Below, piece by piece: positions 43,040 through 53,700 of a DNA stretch of 64,000 nt; the stretch's first letter is position 1, and each line of letters begins with the position of its first letter. Origin of the DNA: Tamlana crocina. Its GTDB lineage: Bacteria > Bacteroidota > Bacteroidia > Flavobacteriales > Flavobacteriaceae. Both the position numbers and the translations under genes were made by a program. The stretch covers positions 3,293,501-3,357,500 of the forward strand of contig CP158972.1 of NCBI GenBank assembly GCA_040429635.1, given 5' to 3'. The notes below the pieces were generated by a model. That model was given only the letters and a program-made list of their open reading frames with translations, was not told the DNA's origin and did not search any database.

Positions 43040-45373
43040 TTAGTTCTTAAGGCTTAATGAAAAAGGAACGGCATCTTCGGTACTTGCCCAATTTTTATTG
43101 GGAGTGGCGCTCATTTCAAAATTTAAGGTTCCGCCGGCCATCACATCATTATAATCTAAATACGATTTATTGTAATCCTTACCATTTAAAGTTGCAGATT
43201 GTATGTACACATTTTCCTTACTGTTTTGTGGTGCTGAAATTTCGAAAGTGTTTCCATTTTCTAAATGAATGGTTGCCTTTTTAAATAATGGGCTACCAAT
43301 AACATATTGGTCTACGCCCGGTGTTACCGGATAAAATCCTAACGAACTAAATACATACCAAGCGGAAGTTTGACCGTTATCTTCATCGCCACAATACCCA
43401 TCTGGTGTTGGCGTATATAATTTAGTTAATACTTTTCTTATTTTTTCTTGCGCTTTATAAGATGCATTAGCGTAATTGTATAAATATATCATGTGCTGAA
43501 TAGGTTGATTACCATGCGCGTAATTACCCATGTTCATGATTTGCATTTCACGAATTTCGTGTATGGTAAAGCCGTAGTATGAATGGTCAAAAACTGGAGG
43601 CATTTCAAACACTTCATCCAATTTACTTTCAAAAGCATTTTTACCGCCCATTAATTCCATTAGTCCATTTACATCGTGAAAAACAGACCATGTATAGTGA
43701 ATGCTATTGCCTTCTGTAAAGGCATCGCCCCATTTAAGCGGATTGAAAGGGCTTTGAAATGTACCATCTTCATTTTTACCGCGCATCCATTTGGTTTCAG
43801 GGTCGAATAGATTTTTATAGTTTAAAGATTGCTTATAGAAACGCTCTGCAACATCTTTCTTTCCTAATTTATCAGCCATTTGGGCTATGGTAAAGTCGGC
43901 ATAGGCGTACTCTAATGTTCTTGCGGCATTTTCGTTGATACCGACATTGTAAGGCACATAACCTAATTTATTGTAATATTCTACACCTTCTCTCCCAACC
44001 GATTTTAGAGTATTCCCTCCTTTTGATAGCGGCCTTCCCTTAGAAGTCGTTGCGTTTTTTAACATAGCTTCAAGAAGAATATCTTGATTTTTTATATCGA
44101 CTCCTTTTAAAAAGGCATCGGCTATAATGGGTGCTGAGTTAGAGCCTATCATACAATCTCTATGCCCTGGGCTAGCCCACTCTGGCAACCACCCCGATTC
44201 TTTATACGTGTTGGCCAACCCTTCCATAATTTTTGAATTTAACTCTGGATACATCATGTTGAAAAATGGAAATACGGCTCTAAACGTATCCCAAAAGCCA
44301 TTATCGGTAAACATATATCCTGGTAGAACCTCTCCGTTGTACGGGCTATAATGTACAATAGCATTGTTTTTATCTATTTCGTGAAATTGTCTTGGAAATA
44401 ACAATACACGGTACAGGCAAGAATAAAAGGTTCTTAAATTATCAATCTTATCATCTTCAATCACTATTCTACCTAATTCTTTCTCCCATGAAGTTTTTGC
44501 CTTTGTTAAAGTGGTTTTAAAATTGTCATCTCCTATTTCTCTATTTAGGTTAAGTTGTGCTTGCTCTGGGCTTATAAAAGAAGAGGCTACTTTTACGTGT
44601 ACTTCTTCGCCTTTTTTAGTTTTAAAACCTATTATTGCTCCAACATGTTCTCCCTCATTTTCGGTACTGTTTTCTGCTAAGGTCCAATTATCGCCCCATG
44701 TATGGGTTAATTCAAAATCTTTATCAAATTCGGCTACAAAATAGTTATGGAAATTATCTGGAACACCACCAGTATTGTTTCTGCAATACCCGATTATTTT
44801 ACGTTCTTTTGGTAGTATTTTCACCATAGAACCTTTAAAAAAAGCATCTAACAAAATATAGGATTGATTTTCGGGAAAGGTGAATTTAAAATGTGCAGCA
44901 CGTTCGGTTGGTGTTACTTCTGCGGTAACATCGTAATCGGCTAAATACGCCTTGTAATAATGTGGTTTTACGGTTTCGGCTTTATGTGAAAACCACGATG
45001 CGCGCTCGTCTTCTTTAAACTTTAAATCCCCTGTTACTGCCATTAATGAAAATGCTGCATAATCATTTATCCAAGGGCTAGGTTGGTGTGTTTGTTTTAT
45101 TCCTCTAATTTTATGGTCGTCATACTTATAGGTCCATCCATCTCCCATTTTAGAGGTCATGGGCGTCCAGAAATTCATGCCCCAAGGAGTTGCTATGGCA
45201 GGATATGTGTTTCCGTTTGATAATTCAAAAGAAGAATCTGTTCCCATTAAGGGGTTTACAAAATCTACTAAATTTTCTTCTTTTATTGTTGTGTTGGTTT
45301 CTCCATGCCCGTCTTCTGTGTTAACACAAGAGACAACGAATAATGATAATATTAAATAAAATAACTTTTTCAT
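43040..45373 (-). CDS. GH92 alpha-mannosidase, lipoprotein
   Basis: The 777-residue GH92 enzyme is a lipoprotein (L-F-V-V-S-C-V). The family fold starts F-V-N-P-L-M-G-T. It has F-T-E-G-N-S-I-H-Y (candidate acid) and G-D-E-D-N-G-Q-T-S-A-W-Y, a variant of the D-x-G-Q-M motif in which Met is Thr. The +1 loop reads H-G-N-Q-P-I-Q-H in place of H-G-N-E-P-C-H-H, so a non-alpha-1,2 specificity is plausible by inference. It follows manA by 10 bases and precedes the GxGYxYP gene by 4 bases, making one operon. Confidence 0.92.
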   Translation of the reverse strand: MKKLFYLILSLFVVSCVNTEDGHGETNTTIKEENLVDFVNPLMGTDSSFELSNGNTYPAIATPWGMNFWTPMTSKMGDGWTYKYDDHKIRGIKQTHQPSPWINDYAAFSLMAVTGDLKFKEDERASWFSHKAETVKPHYYKAYLADYDVTAEVTPTERAAHFKFTFPENQSYILLDAFFKGSMVKILPKERKIIGYCRNNTGGVPDNFHNYFVAEFDKDFELTHTWGDNWTLAENSTENEGEHVGAIIGFKTKKGEEVHVKVASSFISPEQAQLNLNREIGDDNFKTTLTKAKTSWEKELGRIVIEDDKIDNLRTFYSCLYRVLLFPRQFHEIDKNNAIVHYSPYNGEVLPGYMFTDNGFWDTFRAVFPFFNMMYPELNSKIMEGLANTYKESGWLPEWASPGHRDCMIGSNSAPIIADAFLKGVDIKNQDILLEAMLKNATTSKGRPLSKGGNTLKSVGREGVEYYNKLGYVPYNVGINENAARTLEYAYADFTIAQMADKLGKKDVAERFYKQSLNYKNLFDPETKWMRGKNEDGTFQSPFNPLKWGDAFTEGNSIHYTWSVFHDVNGLMELMGGKNAFESKLDEVFEMPPVFDHSYYGFTIHEIREMQIMNMGNYAHGNQPIQHMIYLYNYANASYKAQEKIRKVLTKLYTPTPDGYCGDEDNGQTSAWYVFSSLGFYPVTPGVDQYVIGSPLFKKATIHLENGNTFEISAPQNSKENVYIQSATLNGKDYNKSYLDYNDVMAGGTLNFEMSATPNKNWASTEDAVPFSLSLKN

Positions 45374-45383
45374 AAATAATGTT

Positions 45384-46358
45384 TTATTGATAATAAACCT
45401 CTAAAAGTTTAGCTTTTGTAGCTTTTAATTGCAGTTGATTTAAACTTGCAGGAATTAATAATGTTTCTCCCTGTTTTAACTGATAATTTTCGCCATTATT
45501 GGTTACAGTAGCCTCGCCCTGTACACAGATATAAATTACAAATGAGTCTATTGCAGAATAATCTTTTTTTACCTCTTGATTTAAATTTATAATATTGGTT
45601 TTAAAGTAAGGGGAATGCACTAAGGTGTTTGATGTGTTTTCTTCTAAACTATAGTTTGTTTTATAGCTGTTATGCACTTGGTAATCTATAACATCTATAG
45701 CCAGCTCATTGTGCAGTTCGCGTTTACTACCGGTTTTGGCATCAACTCTATCGTAATCGTAAATCCTGTAAGTTACATCAGAGGTTTGTTGTATTTCAGC
45801 CAATAAAACACCTGCACCTATGGCATGCACACGCCCTGTTGGAATATAAAACGTATCACCTGCTTTTACAGTTTCATGGTGCATAACCTCCAAAATGGTG
45901 TTATTGTCCAGGTGTGTTTTATATTCACTTTGCGTTATTTGTTTATCAAAACCAACAATTAACTCTGCATTATCATCGGCTTGCATAACATACCACATTT
46001 CGTTTTTACCAAAAGAATTATGGCGTTTTTTAGCCACCTCATTACTAGGATGTACTTGAATGGACAATGGTGTTTTTGCATCAATAAATTTAATTAGTAG
46101 AGGAAAAGTGTTTCCAAATTTATTGTACACTTCTTCCCCTACTAAATCTTGTTTATAATCTGCTATTAATTCTTTTAGTGTTTTGTTTTTTAGTGAACCT
46201 TGAGCCACTAAAGTTTCGTCGTTTTCTACACCAGAAATTTCCCAAGATTCACCTATATTTTCTTCTGAATAGTTTTTATGTAAAACTGTCTTTAATTTTT
46301 CACCACCCCATATTCTGTATTTATAAAGTGGGGTGAACTTTAATGGGTATAATTTCAT
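45384..46358 (-). CDS. manA: Type I mannose-6-phosphate isomerase
   Basis: This 324-residue single-domain enzyme has the zinc ligands of type I phosphomannose isomerases: I-Q-V-H-P (Gln101, His103), K-N-E-M-W (Glu120) and T-G-R-V-H-A-I-G (His178), and the R-I-Y-D-Y-D segment following. It interconverts mannose-6-phosphate and fructose-6-phosphate in the cytoplasm. It is the first gene of the operon manA-GH92-GxGYxYP-lacI. It is redundant with the larger two-domain isomerase at 19580. No hexokinase is visible in the window to make the substrate. Confidence 0.95.
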   Translation of the reverse strand: MKLYPLKFTPLYKYRIWGGEKLKTVLHKNYSEENIGESWEISGVENDETLVAQGSLKNKTLKELIADYKQDLVGEEVYNKFGNTFPLLIKFIDAKTPLSIQVHPSNEVAKKRHNSFGKNEMWYVMQADDNAELIVGFDKQITQSEYKTHLDNNTILEVMHHETVKAGDTFYIPTGRVHAIGAGVLLAEIQQTSDVTYRIYDYDRVDAKTGSKRELHNELAIDVIDYQVHNSYKTNYSLEENTSNTLVHSPYFKTNIINLNQEVKKDYSAIDSFVIYICVQGEATVTNNGENYQLKQGETLLIPASLNQLQLKATKAKLLEVYYQ

Positions 46359-46456
46359 TGTTTTATGTGTAATATTATTTTTATAATGTTATTTAGTTGT
46401 GCCAAATCAACATAATTTTCACTTTATTGACCTAGAATTTCTATGCATTTTAATGT

Positions 46457-46480
46457 AAAAAGCTCCTTTATGCTTTTTTT
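46457..46480 (-). terminator. Possible terminator after the SusCD operon
   Basis: AAAAAGC, an 8-base loop, then GCTTTTTTT: a 7-bp stem followed by a T-run on the minus strand as well. It lies about 70 bases after the stop of the last surface lipoprotein gene (46551) and before manA. Confidence 0.45.
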
Positions 46481-46550
46481 TAACAAAAACACAAGTTGTT
46501 AATTTTCAAAACACAAAGAGGCTTAAAAACTATTTATAGAGACGGAATAC

Positions 46551-47597
46551 CTAGTTCTGTAATTTGACAGCTACCGTAAAATCTCCCCAAAGATTACTTC
46601 TATCAAGGTTATCAATATGTAGTCTTACACTAATAATACCATCGCAGTAAGAAATAAAGTTATCGTCACTTTCAATACTCTCTGCGGTCATGTACCACGG
46701 TGCTCCAAAATTTCCTATTTCTTGTAAATCTACAGAAGTCTTTTGCGTTACGGGATCTACATTAATAATCATTGGAACAGCATTTCCTGCATCTGTTGAT
46801 AATATATATGAATATTGATAGTCACTTAATTTAGTAACCTCGCGTTTATGACCTTTATTAGGCATCCACCCATGGGGCGTATTATGTTCTGAAATAACCT
46901 CGTACTCACCTGTATTTAATTCAATAGTTTTTATGGTTTCCGTTTTAAATGCGGTATTAAACGTATCTATTGATTTAATATCTGGAACATGAAGAGTTCT
47001 ATACTTAAATGGTGTTCCTTCTTTTATCCCTTCCAAAGTTGTTGATTGGTCTTCGTTGGTAACCACAATTGTTTGTTCTTCATCTAAATCATTTGTATAA
47101 TTGACTTCTACCCCAACCATTGATGACACAGGAGGCAACCAATTTATAATACCGCAAGTGGCAGACTCAATTTGTCTATTAAAAATAGAGTTTTGAAACG
47201 TATCGCCAAAAACCGTTCCTGAAACATTCTTAACTACAGATTGGTTTCCAAATGTATCAAATGTATAAATCTGAAAGTTATATACGCCTTCTTGCAAATT
47301 TTCTATCAATAAATCTATAGTATCATTGGCCTTGGTTCTAGAAAACATTACCTCTGTAGAATCTTGTCTGTTTTTCCAGAAGGCCTTAATCTTATTAACC
47401 GTGGGATCGCTACCTAATACCATTGCCAGCTCTATTCTATTTTTCCCAGGGTAAACTATTACAGAGTCTACCTTGGCGGGATATACTATATCTCCACCTT
47501 CTTTATACTTCTTAAATTCATCTATGGGCGTGCAGGAAGCTAAAACCACCAGCCCTAGAATTAAGCATATAATGCTTATATATTTTATAGTTTTCAT
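46551..47597 (-). CDS. Surface glycan-binding lipoprotein, DUF4998-type
   Basis: This 348-residue lipoprotein (V-L-A-S-C-T) has an N-terminal DUF4998-like domain that starts with Y-P-A-K-V-D-S-V-I-V-Y-P-G-K-N-R-I and two Ig/fibronectin-like beta domains. A C-terminal region has the pattern E-Y-E-V-I-S-E-H and mostly beta structure. Proteins like this follow SusCD genes in Bacteroidota loci and usually bind the target glycan at the cell surface. It is the last gene of the SusCD operon, with a 28-base gap after the preceding lipoprotein gene. No enzyme motif was seen. Confidence 0.75.
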   Translation of the reverse strand: MKTIKYISIICLILGLVVLASCTPIDEFKKYKEGGDIVYPAKVDSVIVYPGKNRIELAMVLGSDPTVNKIKAFWKNRQDSTEVMFSRTKANDTIDLLIENLQEGVYNFQIYTFDTFGNQSVVKNVSGTVFGDTFQNSIFNRQIESATCGIINWLPPVSSMVGVEVNYTNDLDEEQTIVVTNEDQSTTLEGIKEGTPFKYRTLHVPDIKSIDTFNTAFKTETIKTIELNTGEYEVISEHNTPHGWMPNKGHKREVTKLSDYQYSYILSTDAGNAVPMIINVDPVTQKTSVDLQEIGNFGAPWYMTAESIESDDNFISYCDGIISVRLHIDNLDRSNLWGDFTVAVKLQN

Positions 47598-47625
47598 TTT
47601 TTTAATATTTATAGTGAACGTATAG

Positions 47626-48813
47626 TTAGTCTATTGGTTGTCCCCATAGGGATATCTCATTAAAATTAACGTACGTTCCGTTTGACCAATTACGTAGTGT
47701 TTTAAATCTAATATACCTATACCCCTCTGTATCTAGAGGAAACACAATTGTTTCCCCTTCTTGGGCTGCTGCAAGGTCATCGTTAGACAATTGTCCATTA
47801 GGCAAACCTGATGGTTTTATTTGCTCATATTCAATTAATAAATCCCAAGAATCCCAACTTCCATCAGGAGCAGGATCATTAGACCCATAAATTTCAACGT
47901 TTCTAGGATTATGCAAGCTATAAAGCCAACGCGTACCATCAGCCCTCATCCACCAAGCCAACCTACTTAATTTCACTTTTTTTCCTAGATCAAAAGAAAA
48001 CCATTGGGGCATCCTTGCTTGGTCTCCACTAGAATAAAATCCGCCTCCTTCTGTAATATCATCGTTGAACAGAGCTGGTATATTACCACCGTAACCCAAA
48101 ATAGCATCATTAGGCAATGTTAAAGCAGTAATTTCACTTTTATCAATTTCCGTTTCAAAATATGGAGTCAACCGAACTATCGTGGTATCTGAAATATTCC
48201 CCCAACGGTCGCGTACATAAACTCCAAAATCGGCTTCTTCTGATTCGAATCCTCTAGTTGAAAATCTACCTTCAATTTTTTGAGTGTAGTATGTATTATA
48301 AGGTATAAAGTTACCTAAGGAATCATTAGCTAAAACAACTATGGCAAGGTTATCTTCAGTTGGGTTTTCAAAATCAACAAAAAGGCCGCCAAAATCTGGT
48401 CCAATATTTAAACTTTCACCAACATTTTGGTACGGAGCTTTTTCGGGGTTTACTGTTACGGTTATTGGCTTTGAAGCATTTTCACCCCGATCTACAGCAT
48501 AAATACTCACCTCATAAGGTTTATTTTTTCCGAATCCAGTTAATGTCATTTCATTTGTGTAGTATGAGGCTTTAACCTCTCTAACAACATTTCTTTCTGT
48601 TGTGTAAACGGCCTTGGCGTAAAACACATCTGGATCGTTTGGAAGTGTATAACTTAGTTTAACACTTCCCGATAAGTTTTCAATCTGGACTTCAGAAACA
48701 GGCCCCGGTGGCGTGCCATCATTTTCTGTTGGTTGCAACAAATCTGTTGTACATCCTAGTACAAACATAGCAAGAGCAGCTATTGGTACTAGATAAATTT
48801 TATATTTTTCCAT
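47626..48813 (-). CDS. Surface lipoprotein, DUF4959/DUF5000-type, with F5/8-like binding domain
   Basis: This 395-residue lipoprotein (V-L-G-C-T) has a DUF4959-like fibronectin domain (P-P-G-P-V-S-E-V-Q-I-E-N-L-S-G-S-V-K-L-S-Y-T starts it), a middle region resembling DUF5126, and a C-terminal DUF5000 domain of F5/8 discoidin type (about 235-395: W-F-S-F-D-L-G-K-K-V-K-L-S-R, G-Y-R-Y-I-R-F-K, F-N-E-I-S-L-W-G). The architecture is a glycan-binding partner of SusD. It is 30 bases downstream of susD and 28 upstream of the DUF4998 gene. Confidence 0.8.
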   Translation of the reverse strand: MEKYKIYLVPIAALAMFVLGCTTDLLQPTENDGTPPGPVSEVQIENLSGSVKLSYTLPNDPDVFYAKAVYTTERNVVREVKASYYTNEMTLTGFGKNKPYEVSIYAVDRGENASKPITVTVNPEKAPYQNVGESLNIGPDFGGLFVDFENPTEDNLAIVVLANDSLGNFIPYNTYYTQKIEGRFSTRGFESEEADFGVYVRDRWGNISDTTIVRLTPYFETEIDKSEITALTLPNDAILGYGGNIPALFNDDITEGGGFYSSGDQARMPQWFSFDLGKKVKLSRLAWWMRADGTRWLYSLHNPRNVEIYGSNDPAPDGSWDSWDLLIEYEQIKPSGLPNGQLSNDDLAAAQEGETIVFPLDTEGYRYIRFKTLRNWSNGTYVNFNEISLWGQPID

Positions 48814-48843
48814 TGTATCAAGTTTTATATCTTTTAGAATAAT

Positions 48844-50757
48844 TTACCACCCTGGGTTTTGTACCAAATTAGGGTTAATTGTGAGCACATTATCTGATAA
48901 TGGCCAAAAATAGTCTCGTGGCGCATTAAATTTTTGATCGAATAGCAACGTTCTTCTGTTATAAGTTTCATACTCCTCTTGGCCAATATCCCATCCGTAA
49001 ATTGGGGTATTTAATCTAGAAGCAGATTTTTTCCAACGCTTTAAATCCCAGAAGCGTTTGCCCTCAAGCGCTAATTCTATTAAACGTTCTTGCTGTATTA
49101 TTTCTCTTAACCCATCTTGTGTAGTGTATTTTCCGGGATTATTAGAATAAGTACTCCATGAGGTTTGTACAGTCTCCAAACCAGCTCTTTCTCGCACTTT
49201 ATTAATATATTCTAAAGCCAAAGCATTATTACCTGTTTCATTTAAAGCTTCAGCGTACAATAAATACAAATCTGCTAAACGCATTACGGGCCAAGGGTAA
49301 AACTCTAAACTTACCCCGCCTCCTTGAGAAATTACCATGTTCCAGTTAACTAGTTTTTTAGCATAGTAACCGGTTATGGAATACAAAACACTCTGTTTTT
49401 TTCCTGCATGCTGACCAATTTTGGTCTTTAAATCCCAAGTATTATTGCGCATAAACCAGGTAGCACCATCAAAGCCTAAGTTTGCATAAAATCGTGGTTC
49501 TCTGTTAAAATGCAAACCGACCGTTTTGTACCCCTCCTGCATACCTTCATCGCTTGCTTCAACGGTACGCAAATTATATCGGTCTTGATAGCTCCATGTT
49601 TTATCTTCGTCAATAGGCACTCCGTTTTCAGTATAAAACATTTCTGCAATGCGTAAAGTAGGCGCAAAATGTGCCTTTAAATTTAAACTTGTAATATTAG
49701 GATCTAAATTGGGGCTAGCTGTTAACTGGACTGCCCATGAAGGCACATCAGAGCCAACGTTACCCCAAATAAGTTCAGAGTTCCATCTTTCGCAAACTGC
49801 ATTTCTAATGCTCATTTCTGTCTTTATCCTATCTGTAGCACCTTGAGCGTTTTCATTAAACTCGTACAAACTTATTCCTGCTGCTTCGCAGGCTACAACT
49901 GCTTCTTCACAAGCCTTTAAAGCCCTGTTCCATTTTTCAATTTCAAAGTTAGTATTGAACAAAGGTGTTCCATCATTGCCTAAAAAATTATCGAAATCTG
50001 TGTTGCCGTTAAACAAAGGGCTTGCTGCTGTAACTAAAACACGTGCCTTTATTGCTAGAGCTATTGGCTTTGTAATTCTACCGAGCTCTGAAGTTTTATT
50101 ATCTATTCTATTGGGCAGACCTCCATTAACTTCTTCTTGAGTTACTGAGTCTATTAATTCTACAATATAATCTACCACGTCATCAACCGGTTGCCTTTCT
50201 ATTCTGACCTGATCTGAGTTGGCAGATATAGGCAGGTTTTCGTCTACAATAGGAATTGGCCCGTAGGCTTTCAATAAATACCAATGGTAATAAGCTTTAA
50301 GAAATTTAACTTCAGCAATCCACCTATTTTTAAGAAAAGGTTCTAGATCCGTTACTTTATCAATATTCTCTAAAAAGATGTTACAGGATCTAATCCCTTG
50401 CCATAATGGAGGCACCCTTCCTCCGCCTTCCCAAAAATTCATTAGGGGACTTACTCTATTTTGTAATCCGCGAGCAATTTGGTAAGGGTCTAAAGAAGTC
50501 GCATAGCCATCGGGAATTGGCCAAAAAATCCAATATTCGTCTCCTGCGTAAAACTCTGGGTTCCCCTCAGGGTCATCAAATCGGGGTAAAAAAGAATAAC
50601 AGGTAAACAGGTACTTTTCTGCTTGAGTTTTATCAACAAAAGCGTTATCGATGGTAGCAACATTATCTGGAACAACGTCCAAATAATCACTACATGAACT
50701 AATTATTCCCAAAAAGGTTAAAATAACTAGTATTCTTATTTTTTTAATATCTCTCAT
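48844..50757 (-). CDS. susD: SusD/RagB-family glycan-binding lipoprotein
   Basis: This 637-residue lipoprotein (I-I-S-S-C-S-D-Y-L-D) has the SusD-type tetratricopeptide-like fold. The early F-L-K-A-Y-Y-H-W-Y-L-L-K-A-Y-G-P-I-P motif, the late M-R-L-A-D-L-Y-L-L-Y-A-E-A-L-N-E and E-R-L-I-E-L-A-L-E-G-K-R-F-W-D-L-K-R-W are diagnostic. It caps the SusC barrel and captures the oligosaccharide. It follows susC by only 9 bases. Its sugar specificity cannot be read from sequence alone, but the neighbourhood of GH92 and GH38 genes points to mannose-rich glycans. Confidence 0.95.
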   Translation of the reverse strand: MRDIKKIRILVILTFLGIISSCSDYLDVVPDNVATIDNAFVDKTQAEKYLFTCYSFLPRFDDPEGNPEFYAGDEYWIFWPIPDGYATSLDPYQIARGLQNRVSPLMNFWEGGGRVPPLWQGIRSCNIFLENIDKVTDLEPFLKNRWIAEVKFLKAYYHWYLLKAYGPIPIVDENLPISANSDQVRIERQPVDDVVDYIVELIDSVTQEEVNGGLPNRIDNKTSELGRITKPIALAIKARVLVTAASPLFNGNTDFDNFLGNDGTPLFNTNFEIEKWNRALKACEEAVVACEAAGISLYEFNENAQGATDRIKTEMSIRNAVCERWNSELIWGNVGSDVPSWAVQLTASPNLDPNITSLNLKAHFAPTLRIAEMFYTENGVPIDEDKTWSYQDRYNLRTVEASDEGMQEGYKTVGLHFNREPRFYANLGFDGATWFMRNNTWDLKTKIGQHAGKKQSVLYSITGYYAKKLVNWNMVISQGGGVSLEFYPWPVMRLADLYLLYAEALNETGNNALALEYINKVRERAGLETVQTSWSTYSNNPGKYTTQDGLREIIQQERLIELALEGKRFWDLKRWKKSASRLNTPIYGWDIGQEEYETYNRRTLLFDQKFNAPRDYFWPLSDNVLTINPNLVQNPGW

Positions 50758-50766
50758 GTTTCTTGT

Positions 50767-53700
50767 TTAAAAATTAAAGGTCATTCCAAAATTAATAACA
50801 CGCTGGATAGGATAACCTAAACCATTGCCCCCCATCTCTATATCCCATAAATCGAAACCACTAATACTCAATAAGTTTATACCACTAAAGTATAAACGTG
50901 CATTCGATAAATGTAGATTTTTGATAACGGCATCGGGCAAACTGAAACCTAACTCTACGGACTTAAGTCTTAAAAATGCTCCGTTTCTCATAAACCAAGT
51001 ACTTCTTTGAGTGTTATTAGTATTTAAAGTACTACTCAGCCTTGGCCAAAGCGCATATGAATCTCTATTTGATTCCGACCAGTGATTATCTGCATAAACT
51101 TGTAAAAGCGCATTTTGCGATCCAGCCCCTAAATCGGGATTTGCAACAAAGGGGGCTGTTCTTACTGGATCTATCCAGAAGGAAGACCGAGCAGAACCTT
51201 GCAAAAAGAATGAAAAATCGAAATTTTTATAACCTAGAGATAATCCGCCTCCGTATATAATTTCAGGCACCGTAGGGTGACCTATTGGAACCCTATCCAA
51301 ATTGGTTATCTCTCCATCTCCATTTACATCTCTATACTTTATATCTCCAGCAGCATATTCTCCAAAATTTTGTTTGGGTGAATTATCTACATCAAACTCA
51401 TCTATAAATAAACGCTCTGCCACAAGCCCCCATTGTTGTGACAATGACTGTCCTTTATGAAACAAATGACTGTTTTCTTCAGAATATTGGGGTTCTTCAA
51501 AGAAAAGAAACTCACTATGGGCATAGGTGAAATTGGTTCTACTTTGTAACCAAAAGCCATTGGTGAACGATTTATTATAGTCGAAAGAAATTTCAAAACC
51601 GTTTGACTTTGCCTTACCTACATTCGCTCTAATAGGTGCAGACAACCCCATGGTTGCAGGAATAAAGGCCCTATCCATCAATATGTTACTTCTGTTTTCG
51701 GTAAAATAATCTGCTTGTATCTCTAAACTGTTAAATAAATTAACTTCCAACCCAAGGTTCATTTTTTTTGCAGTTTCCCAGCTAATGTCCTCATTAGAAT
51801 AACGGTTTACATTAACACCGGGTCTAGCGTACTGAAAATTAGTTCCAAACCATGCGGCTCTGCCTCCCGCATTTAAGTCAACCTCTGAAAGATAAAAAAA
51901 CCGGTCTTCTGCACTACCTATGGCATCGTTACCTACCAAACCATAAGTTGCTCTCAATTTAAATTTCGGCACCACAGATTTTATGCCTTCCCAAAATGAC
52001 TCGTTAGAAACAAACCAACCTAAACCTGCCGATGGGAAAAACCCATATCGATGTGATTTATGAAAACGCTCCGAACCATTGTAACCAAAATTAAATTCTG
52101 TCATGTACCGAGAGTCGTACCCATAAGTTACCCTGCCTGAAATGCCTTGGTTTCTATATGGTAATGATTTCTGTAAAGTACCTTGATTTGCGAACAATTG
52201 GTTTCTTCTTGTCCCCACCAGCATACCAGTAACTTCGTGTTTTTCAGAAAATGTATTTTGATAATTAATTGCGACTTCTGTGTACGTCGCTGAATTTATT
52301 TGCCTTTGGCCTTCGTTATAATTTAAATAATCTGTTGCTGATAGCTCATTGAGTAAATTCAATTTATAGGAATCATTAGATTTATCATAGCCAAAAGCCG
52401 AATAAAAATGCGGGTTATAAAATCTAGAAACATCAAAAAACGAATAGCGTTCTGTATTAAACAGCATTCTTGCTGACAAACCTGGGATAAAAAACGACAA
52501 ATCTTGCTTTAACTCGAACTGCGCAGACATATTAGATCTGGTGTAATCTTTGTACCCTTTAACCATATCTGCATAAGGGTTAATAAAACTAGGTTCGTTA
52601 CCACTAGAGGCATTACTGCTATTACCAAATAAGATGTGCCTAGAATAAGGCTTAGCCTCGGATGGGTAATAGGCTGGAAACATGACCGGATTAGAACCAA
52701 GAATTTTTGAAAACATTCTTCCACCTCCATCAATTGGCCCCGTATAATCATCAAAAGAACCTGCTAGCCTAACTACGGCCTCGGTGGTTTCTGTTAGGTC
52801 TATATTGATATTCGAACGAAGTTGATAATTTTTAAGATTAATATTGCTATTAAAGTTATTTCGATCATCAACCTTTAAAATTCCATTATCTTTATTAAAT
52901 ACCCCAGCTATATAATACCTTGCCACTTTACCTCCACCACTAACATTTAAATTTAGCCTATTGTTTACGGTAAAATCTTTTAACAGTTGATCCATCCAGT
53001 TATTTGCTGGATATATATATTCGTTTAAGCCCGCTTTGGTATTGTCTATTTTATTTTGCGAGTATGGTAAAAACCCAATAGGGTTTCGTGTTAGTACTGC
53101 TTCATTTTCTAGCTGCATGTATGTTATAGGATCGGCCAATTTTAACTGCTTTGTGTTGCTTGAAAACGAGGTTTCGTAGCGCACAAATACTTTTGCCTTA
53201 CCTTCTTTTCCTTCTTTAGTCGAAATCAATATAACACCATTAGCACCTCTTGCTCCGTATAATGATGTTGCTGTTGCATCTTTCATAATTGAAAATGAAC
53301 TAATATCATCGGGCGACAACTGTGCCAATTCTGTTGTTGAAGATTCAACACCATCAATTAAAATTAACGGATCTACCTTATACCCAAAACTTGTGACTCC
53401 TCTTATAAAAAAGGACGCGTTATCTTGCCCTGGTTCCCCGCTTCTTTGGTACGAGATAACTCCAGGGATTCTTCCTGCCAACGCTGTTGTTAAATTACTT
53501 GATGGTATTTTTAATTCACTTGGCTGAACCGTTGAAATAGAACCAATAACACTCGATTTTTTCTGTTTGGCAAAAGCTACAATTGTAACCTCATCTAATT
53601 CATCTTGATTTGGCATCAATTGCACATTCAATTTCTCCTTATCGCCTACCGTTATTTTTTTGGTAGTATAACCCACATAAGAAAATACTAACACACTGTT